Source: Simmondsia chinensis (Eukaryota > Streptophyta > Magnoliopsida > Caryophyllales > Simmondsiaceae). From it: a stretch of DNA of 64,000 nucleotides. The stretch spans positions 29,924,638 to 29,988,637 of the forward strand of contig JAGTTD010000010.1 of assembly GCA_018398585.1 (NCBI GenBank), given 5' to 3'. The position numbers were made by a program, and so were the translations under genes. The notes below the pieces were generated by a model that was given only the letters and a program-made list of their open reading frames with translations, did no database searches and was not told the origin of the DNA. The first letter of the stretch is position 1; every line of letters begins with the position of its first letter. Shown here one piece after another: positions 27,170 to 36,100 of the stretch.

Positions 27170-30100
27170 CACTAAAAGCCATCTAAGATTTAGGTGTGGT
27201 TTCAAAAACCACCTATATTTTTTAATTTTTTAAAGTCACACCTAAACTTTCAAAAAATTTTCAATATCACACCTTAATATTAACACGGTTAACATACGTT
27301 AGTTTTTTTCCTAACGTGGCTTTTGAAATTTCTTTTAATATTCGAATTTATAATTATGATAGTTTAAAATATTTAAAAAGTATATTTTACATATCTAAAG
27401 CGTTTATAAATATTTGAAAGATAGCTTTAATATTTTAAAAATTAAATTTTTTAAATGTAACGTCAGCAAAAACTAATGGATGTTAGCGGCGTTACATTAA
27501 AGTGTGAAATTGAAAATTTTTGGAGCATTTAGATTTGACTTTGAAAAATTAAAAAATTTAGGTGGATTTTTAAAACTGCACCTAAAATTTAGGCGGTTTT
27601 TAGTAAAAATATGTTACATTATTAATGAAAAACTTTCTTTTATTTTCATAATAGTGTATATATAATGTGTTTGTTTATTTTTCATGTCAAGATTTGTATT
27701 CATATTTGATTTAATCAGATAGTAAATCATGGGATGACAAACCCGTTCCTAGAGGAGTTGCTAGAAGTCACAAGGCAATTCTTTGCCCAGCCATTTGAGG
27801 AGAGGCAAAAGTATTCGTCTCCAGGTACGTGAAAGCAAACCAGGTTGCGTTGAGCGCAGCCTATTTTAAATTCTGAGCTCAATATATCTTAACATGTTAA
27901 AGTTTTGGGGACCCTTTTGTACAAACTCAAAGTTCAATAAGTCATTAATATGTTCAAGTTCAAGCACCCTGTTGTTTGAACTGAGTTCGATAAGTCTTAA
28001 TATCTTATTGTGTTCAAATTCGAGGATACTCTTGTTTAAGCTCGATATTCGATAACTCTATAACCTGTTTGAGTCTAACGCACCCCTCCTTAATTGAACA
28101 TAAAGCTTGGTATATAGTCTTAACGAGTTTGAGTTCAATACAAGCTTTAAACGGGTTTCTAGAGCATTGTTCAAACTTGGTTTTTGTAAGGCACTTGTTA
28201 TGTTTGATACTCAACTCAACCGAGAATATTTATATAATCATGCTAAGTTCAAACTTGTTATCAATTATAGGTCACTTAATTACTCAATTGCAGACAAAGT
28301 TAATAATATATTATTCATTAACCAATGAGTCCGACCAAACTGTTAAAGCTCTACTAAAGGATATCAACATGTAGGGCCGCAAATGAACCTAGCCGGCTCG
28401 CGAGTCGCTTTGACTCGGCTGCAAAGGGGCTCACAAGCCGGCTCGATTATTGGCTCACATGTCTAGATTGCGGAATTGAACTACTAGTATGTTTTTTATT
28501 TTCAATTTCCATGCATGATTTATTCTATTACCGTTTTCTAGTAATCCAAGTAACAATAATTAATGAGCATAACAAGCCTAATAAATGAGTTTAACGAGCC
28601 CGTTAAATGAGCTCAGTGAGCCGAACAAGCTCAAAGAGCTAGCTTGCCAAATAATTAAGCCTAAATGATACCGATACCGAGTTGGTCTCATTTAGTAAAC
28701 GAGCTGAGCCGAGCACATATATGCGGCTTGATTAGATAAATGATATCAATAGCGAACCAGTCTCATTTAGTTGACGAGCCAAGCCGAGCAAGCTGTGGCT
28801 TGACTCGATTCATTTTTAGCCCTATCAACATGTTATACATATCTTCAAAAAAGGATTCAAAGTAATAGTATTCAATCTCATTCATGATCGTTTTAGGGGC
28901 TTTCATATATTAAGAAATAAGGCCATGCAACGCTACTTACTAGTGGTGGATTTAGAATTTTGATCAAGGGTGGGCTTGAATTACAAATTATTTTAACTTT
29001 TCACTTTATTCAATTTATTAGTAGAATATTTGTTCTATATTTTCATTTGAAGTCAAAATTTAACTCCTAACCACTCTTAAATATAAGAAAATTTTTGAGA
29101 TAGTTTTATTTAAGACATCCAACATACAAAAAAACATATTGCAAAACATAATAACTTTTCAACTTCAATTCGCACTTAATTTGGAGTCTCATCATCATTT
29201 AAAATATTTTTATAAAATTTCTCACCGAATAACATACTTTTTTGATAGGCATAATGAAAGAAAGATAATTTGAAACAGTAATTCAAATTTGTGGCTCATG
29301 AGGGTTCAATAAACAATTTTAGAATTACTTAAGAAATTTTATATTTAGTTTTCAACTTATATGTTAGATATTATGTATTTTTTTCTACAAATAAAATATT
29401 ATGAATAAACTTGAACAAGAATCGATGTATAAATACAGAAGTGCAAATATACAACTTGTATGATTTAAGTATAAAGTTGAGAAAGTAAAAAGAAAAAAAA
29501 ATTGAACTAATTTCATACAAACTAAAAATTTCGAAAAGTGTGTATGAATAATTTATTTGTAATTTGAAATAATTGCATATAAAAAATTATTTATCTTTAA
29601 TTTTTGCTAAAATATCTAATATTTAATATTATATACAAAAATATTAAAAAAGAGCTCTAGAATTAGAAGTTGTTTCATGTAGGAATTGAACCCACGTCTG
29701 GCATTTCCCAAATAGTGCTACTCACCACCTGGCCAATGATCTAAGGTTGTTTATTACTTCTTCATAACACCTATGGATTGGATCAAAAACAATTCTTGAA
29801 TAAGGTATTCAACACCAGAGGTGAATCAAAAAAAGAAATCTTTGATGGGCTTGAGCCCACCCTGATGTCAATGTAGATCCGCCGCTGCTACTTACACATG
29901 CAAAATCATCAGAATATACATAACAAGTTATTCAAGCTACTAGAAATTCATTACTAAGCAATCAACAAATTGCTCAACAAGCCCTTCTTGAGATCATTTT
30001 TAGGAATTTTAACAACTTAAGCATTCCTCTTGTTTGAACTCCACTCATGAACCTTACTTATTTTAAAAAACAACAATGTAAGATCAACGAGAAAGAAGGA

Positions 30101-33100
30101 AACTTATCTAAATGTTCAATAGCAATCAAATCGTCATGGAAAACAATTCCAGGAAGCTAAATTTACCCAACTATAGTAAATACTAGCTATCCAACAATCG
30201 ACTCCAAATAAGGTCAGGATATTAACAAATAATACAACTTTTACGGTATTGTATTTTTAACGTCTAAACTATCCTCCCTACTAAAATGCGTATATGTAGA
30301 GGACAAAGAATTCAGTAGAATAATATTGTAACATTAGCAGTATAAATACCATATAATGTTTTGATAGAACAGAGGTATGAATATGAGAAACAACTAAAAG
30401 ATATTTGACGAGAAAATGCATCTTAAGAAGTGATGCAGCGAGCTAAGGGCTTGGCGCGACGCAGAGGGAATTTTGGGCTTGACTAGGCGGCACCACGAGT
30501 TTTGTCAGCAAATTGGCTCGACTGGAGGCTTGGCGCAGTGCCAACTTCACCAGCGTTGAAGAGGTCAAGATTCAGCAGAGATTCAGCGAGATTTTTGGTT
30601 AACTTGTTTAATTTGTTTCCTTTATTTGCTGACAAATTTTTTTTTTCCCTTTATTTGCTGATTTGTTTATTTTTTTTCCATTATTTGCTGATGTGTTTAC
30701 TTTTTTTAAATCTTGTAAATTTGAATTCAAATTCTTTAGCCATCCTCTATGTAATCTCGATTTCTCGACCTGTGAGACACGGGCTTATCGCCTCTTTTGT
30801 TAATTTTATTCAGTTATAATAAAATTCAAAATGAAAGGCCGTTGAACCTTCCTGTACCCCTTTATTTCCATCACACGCTGCATCATCTGGTATCAGAGCG
30901 CAGTTCGCTTCCTGAAACGATGGCCCCTAGAAGATGTCAGAGGAATGCCACCGTGAAGGACATTACTGAACGAGACCGTCACGAACAGCACAAGAGGAGA
31001 TTGGAGGAATTGAAAGAGAGATTCCAACGGATCGAGGAGCACTTGATCCAAATCGGAGCCAACCTCAACCCATCGGGTAGAGCTAGGTCCCAATGTTAAC
31101 CTTCGTCTGGAGTGAATGGTGGAGATGTGGATGATCCCTTTTTGAACCAGCATTTTGACGAGGACTTACCAGATCCAAGGCCCAGGCTCCATCAGCGCCA
31201 TATCGATGACCATGAGGATCGGAGGTGGGAATCCGGACTTCGGATTGGAATACCCGAGTTCAATGGAGGAGGACGTCCAGACGAGTTCTTAGATTGGCTC
31301 GTAGCCATGGAAGATGTCATTGAATTCAGGGAAATACCTGAGAGGAAGCACGCGCCGCTCATTGCTACCTACCTTATGGGTAGAGCAACCACCTGGTGGC
31401 ACCAGCTGAAGCAAACCCAGTTCCGGCAGGGGAAGTCTAAGGTTGAGACATGGGAGAAGATGAAGAAACACCTTCGTAGCACCTTCTTGCCATACAACCA
31501 TGCACGGATCATGTACCAACGCCTTCAAGAGTTACGCCAAGGCTCCAAATCCGTGGAGGATTACACCACTGAGTTTAATTCCCTAGTCACCAGAAATGAC
31601 TTAGCAGAATCAGAGGAAAAGCTGGTGGATCACTTTATTAGTGGATTGAGAGAGTCAATACAAGATGTACTTAACATGTTTGACATATTCACTGTAGCTG
31701 AAGCATCTCAGAGGGCCATGAATGTAGAAAGACAACAAAGGCGTTGCCCTTCTGGCGGATCCTAGAACACTCAAGCTAGTGGAAGGGAGGTGAACATTGT
31801 ACTACCAACACAAACCACACATGCCCAAAACAAACTACCGCCTGTCGTTATTGGAAAGCAAATCAATCAAGAGGTAGCGGGTTCGTCAATAATACATTGC
31901 TTCAAGTGTGGAGAAATGGGTCACCGTGCCTCCGAATGCCTAAAGGAAGACAGATCGGGCAAGGCTCTTCTCATTAACGAGCCCACTGAAGAAGAAGACG
32001 GGACCATTAAAGAAGATGGTCAAGAGGACTTGGCGGAACCAGGAGAAGATCCCATTAAAGGAGATGAGGGTCAATGCCTAGTTGTTAGGTGTGGCTACTT
32101 GGCGCCAAGGAACAAGCAGGGAGACAGTTGGTTAAGGAATAATATTTTTCAGACAACGTGTACTATTGGTGATAAAGTTTACCGTATGGTTATGCATTCG
32201 GGAAGCTGTGAGAACGTCATTTACGAGGAAGTTGTAGCAAGTTGGCACTGAAGGTTGAGGCTCACCCTCACCCATACCGTCTGTCTTGGCTGAAGAAAGT
32301 GAATCAGGTAACAGTTTCCAAGCGGTGCTTTGTCAATTTCTCTATTGGACCCAAGTACAAGGAGGCAGTGTGGTGCGATGTAGTCACCATGGACGCATGC
32401 CACCTACTCTTGGGACGCATTTGGCAGTATGATTGAGGAGCTGTGCATGATGGAAGGCGGAACACATATAGCTTCATATATGATGGGGTTAAGACAGTAC
32501 TATTGCCAAAAAGGGAAGAGAAATCGAAGACTTCTGGAGCTCAGCACCCCTACGTGCAGGGTCGCGCCATGTTTGCCAAAGAAGTTGGCGCCACCAAGGT
32601 CGTGTTCGTTTTGATTGGGAAGGAAGCTGAAGCTGTTCCCCAAAGTTACCGAGTGAGGTCGTGGCTTTGCTGGAAGAATATACTGATGTATTCCCGGAGG
32701 ATTTACCATCCACCTGACCGCCTTTGCGTGACATCCAGCATAGGATTGATCTAGTTCTTGGCGCGTCTATACCGAACAAGCCTCATTACTGCATGAGTAC
32801 TTCTGAGCATGAAGAGCTCAGACACCAAGTTAAAGAGTTGCTTGCTAGAGGCTTCCTCAGGGAGAGCTTGAGCCTTTGCGCCGTTCCAGCCTTGCTAATG
32901 CCAAGGAAAGATGGGAGTTGGCGTATATGTGTTGATAGCAGAGCCATGAACAAAATAGTAGTATGATACCGTTTCCCCATTGCGAGACTTGATGATCTGT
33001 TAGACCAGTTGCAACGCGCCACAGAATTCACAAAGTTAAACTTCAAGAGTGGCTACCATCAAATCCGTATATCTCCTAGGGATGAATGAAAGATAGCCTT

Positions 33101-36100
33101 TAAGACAAGCCAGGGTCTCTACGAGTGGTTGCTTATGTCGTTTGGTCTCTCCAACTCCCCTAGTACCTATTACGTCCGTTTATTGGCAAGTTCATCGTCG
33201 TCTATTTTGGCGACATTTTAATTTACAGTTGTAGCCATGGTGAGCATATCAATCATTTGAGGGAAGTTCTTCATACTTTGAGAGTTCAACGTTTGTTCGC
33301 AACATTGAAGAAGTGTGAGTTTATGAGAAAGAAGGTAACCTTCCTTGGCTTCATTGTTACCAAGGATGGTATATCCGCTAATAAAGGTAAGATAGCAGCT
33401 ATCCGCGGCTAGCCACCACCAAAGACCATTAGCGAAGTCCGAAGCTTCCATGGGTTGGCAACATTCTACAGACACTTTTTTCTTGGAATTAGCTCCATCG
33501 TGGTGCCAATCACAGACTACCTTAAGAAGGGTTTTTTTGTGTGGACGCCTGAAGCTGCATATGCTTTTGCCATCATCAACGAGAAGTTAATCACAGGCCC
33601 GATGTTAGCATTACCAGATTTCCAGAAGACCCTTGACCTGCATACCGATGCCTCAAAGGTTGGTATTGGTGCCATCTTAAGTCAAGAAGGAAGACCGGTT
33701 GCTTTCTTCAGTGAGAAGCTTCATGGGAGTAAGTTGAGGTATTCAACATATGACTTAAAGTTTTACGCTTTGGTCAGTGCACTCCGACATTGGAAGTCTT
33801 ACTGTGAGTTTATTCTGTACATAGACAACATAGCCCAGAAATTTATCAATAGTCAAGAGAAGTTGTCAGAGAGGCATGTCAAGTGGGCGGGTTTCTTTCA
33901 ACTCTTCCATTTCTCGATCAAGCATACTTCAGGTGGCAATGAATAAGGTGACTGATGCCTTAAGTAGAAGGACCATGATCCTGACGCAATGCAAGACTGA
34001 GGTTACTGGGTTCGAGCACTTCAAAGACATGTACCGTGATGATCCCACCTTCGGCAGCATTTGGCTAGACGCCCAGCTAGGACCAGTACGGAATTACTCG
34101 CTCCATGATGGTTTCTTGTTCAAAGGGAACCAATTGTGTGTCCCAAATTCGAGTTGGCACCAGAAAATCATAGTAGAAAGGCACAACTCTAGGCATGTTG
34201 GCAGGGATAAGACACTAAAGCTTATTACTGCCACCTACTTCTGGCCCACAATCCGCAAGGAAGTTGCAAGATTCGTCAAGAGATGCTGCACCTATCAGAT
34301 CTCTAAGGGTGGAATGACGAATGTGGGTCTCTACTTGCCGTTACCAGTACCGGATCAACCGTGGATAGACATGAGCATAGACTTGGTATTGGGGTTTCCT
34401 CGGACAATTGGCGGGATTGACTCCATTTTTGTTGTTGTTGTTGATCGGTTTTCGAAAATGGCTCATTTCATTGCATGCAAGAAAGCCGCAGACGCCACCC
34501 AAGTTGCAAGTCTTTACTACAAAGACGTCTACAAGCTCCATGGCCTGCTGTCTAGCATTGTGTCTGATAGAGATGTTCGGTTCGTCAATCACATCTGGCG
34601 GAGCCTTTGGAAGTTGGCGAACACCACCTTCAGCACTGTCCATCACCCGCAAACCAATGGCCAAACTGAGGTCACCAACTGTTCCTTGGGGAACATACTC
34701 CGATGTTTGGTTGCAGAGAACCCCAAGAGTTGGGCAATGAAGCTTCACCAAGCTGAATTCGCTTACAATTGCTCAGTGAACCGTTCCACGAGCTCCTATT
34801 GACTTGGCGCCAGTTCCAGACTTAGCGCGTCCTCATGGCAAGGCTGGAGACTTCATATCCTCACTTCAGGACACTCATGAACAAATGCGAGCTCGATTGT
34901 TGAAGGCTAACGCCAAGTACAAAGACGACTGTGATAGTAGGCGACAGGGTATTCAGTTCTAGGTTGGCGAGAAAGTTTGGGCAATCTTAATGCTAGAACG
35001 CTTTCTGCGTTGGGAATATAATAAGCTCTCAGCATGAAAGATAGGTCCATTGGCGGTTCTCGAAAAGATCAACGACAACGCCTACCGTCTACAGCTCCCG
35101 CCTAGTATGCGAACTTCTGACGTTTTTAATGTCAAACATCTTATCCCTTACTTTGGCGAAAATGACGGCATTGATCCCCAATCAAATTCGAGGACGAATT
35201 CTCTCCGACCCAGGGAGGATGATGCAGCGAGTTAAGGGCTTGGCGTAACGCAGAGGGAATTTGGGGCTTGACTAGGCGGCACCGCGATTTTTGTAAGCAA
35301 ATTGGTGCCACTGGAGGCTTGCCGCAGTGCCAACTTCACCAGCGTTGAAGAGGTCAAGATTCAGCCGAGAATCAGCGAGATTTTTGGTTAACTTGTTTAA
35401 TTTGTTTCCTTTATTTGCTGATTTGTTTTTTTTTTCCCCTTTATTTGCTGATTTGCTTGTTTTTTTTTCCCTTTATTTGCTGATTTGTTTACTTTTTTTA
35501 AAAATCTTGTAAATTTGAATTCAAATTCTATATGAAGGGGAAGATGAATTGGTTTAGGTAGCCAATTTTAATTCCACAAAATTATTTTCTCCTTTTGTAA
35601 TCTCAATTTCTCGACCAGTGAGAAATGAGCTTATCGCCTCGTTTGTTAATTTTATTCAGTTATAATAAAATTCAAAAGGGAAGGCCGTCAAACCTTCACG
35701 TACCTCTTTATTTCCATCATGTGCTGCATCAAGAAGTTTAAAGTATTTCTAACAATTTGAACTTAGCTCATTCACTTGACAAGACTCGAAACTAATACGA
35801 ATGATTAGTAATGGATTTCAAACATAATATGATTCATGGAACTTTTAATACCTTTACATTTTTATTTGTAGGTCAAATATTCCAAGGGTATGGGAGTGAT
35901 GCAGGTCTTTTAGGGAGTCAAACCTTGAATTGGAGTGATCGACTCTATCTTACTATTTACCCTGAAGATCAACGCATGCTCCACCTTTGGCCCCTCCACC
36001 CCCTTAAATTCAGGTACTTTTCTCTTGTAACCTATTGGGATAAGACTGCAAACATCTTATCTTTTCTGACCCACCCTTGGTGGAAGCTTCTGTGTGGTAC

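Larger units (their letters stand above)
30431..35731 (+). mobile_element. Full-length Ty3/gypsy retrotransposon 3 in intron 2
   Basis: LTRs 30431-30885 and 35220-35731 (TGATGCAG...TGCATCA) flanked by a perfect 5-bp TSD, AGAAG, at 30426-30430 and 35732-35736. A primer-binding site TGGTATCAGAGC lies at 30888-30899 and a purine tract (CCAGGGAGGA) precedes the 3' LTR. Gag, protease, RT, RNase H and integrase follow in gypsy order. LTRs differ at about one position in ten over the first 110 bp, so the insertion is not recent. It is sense with the host gene. Confidence 0.93.

Noticed and set aside
28364..28832. Direct repeats TCAACATG, CTACTTAC and AGAAG considered as a CRISPR-like or regulatory repeat
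   Set aside because: Each occurs only as a pair at the ends of a transposon and is explained as its target-site duplication.
29678..29750. A tRNA gene on the minus strand
   Set aside because: A- and B-box-like sequences are present, but the acceptor and anticodon stems do not pair, so it is only tRNA-like.
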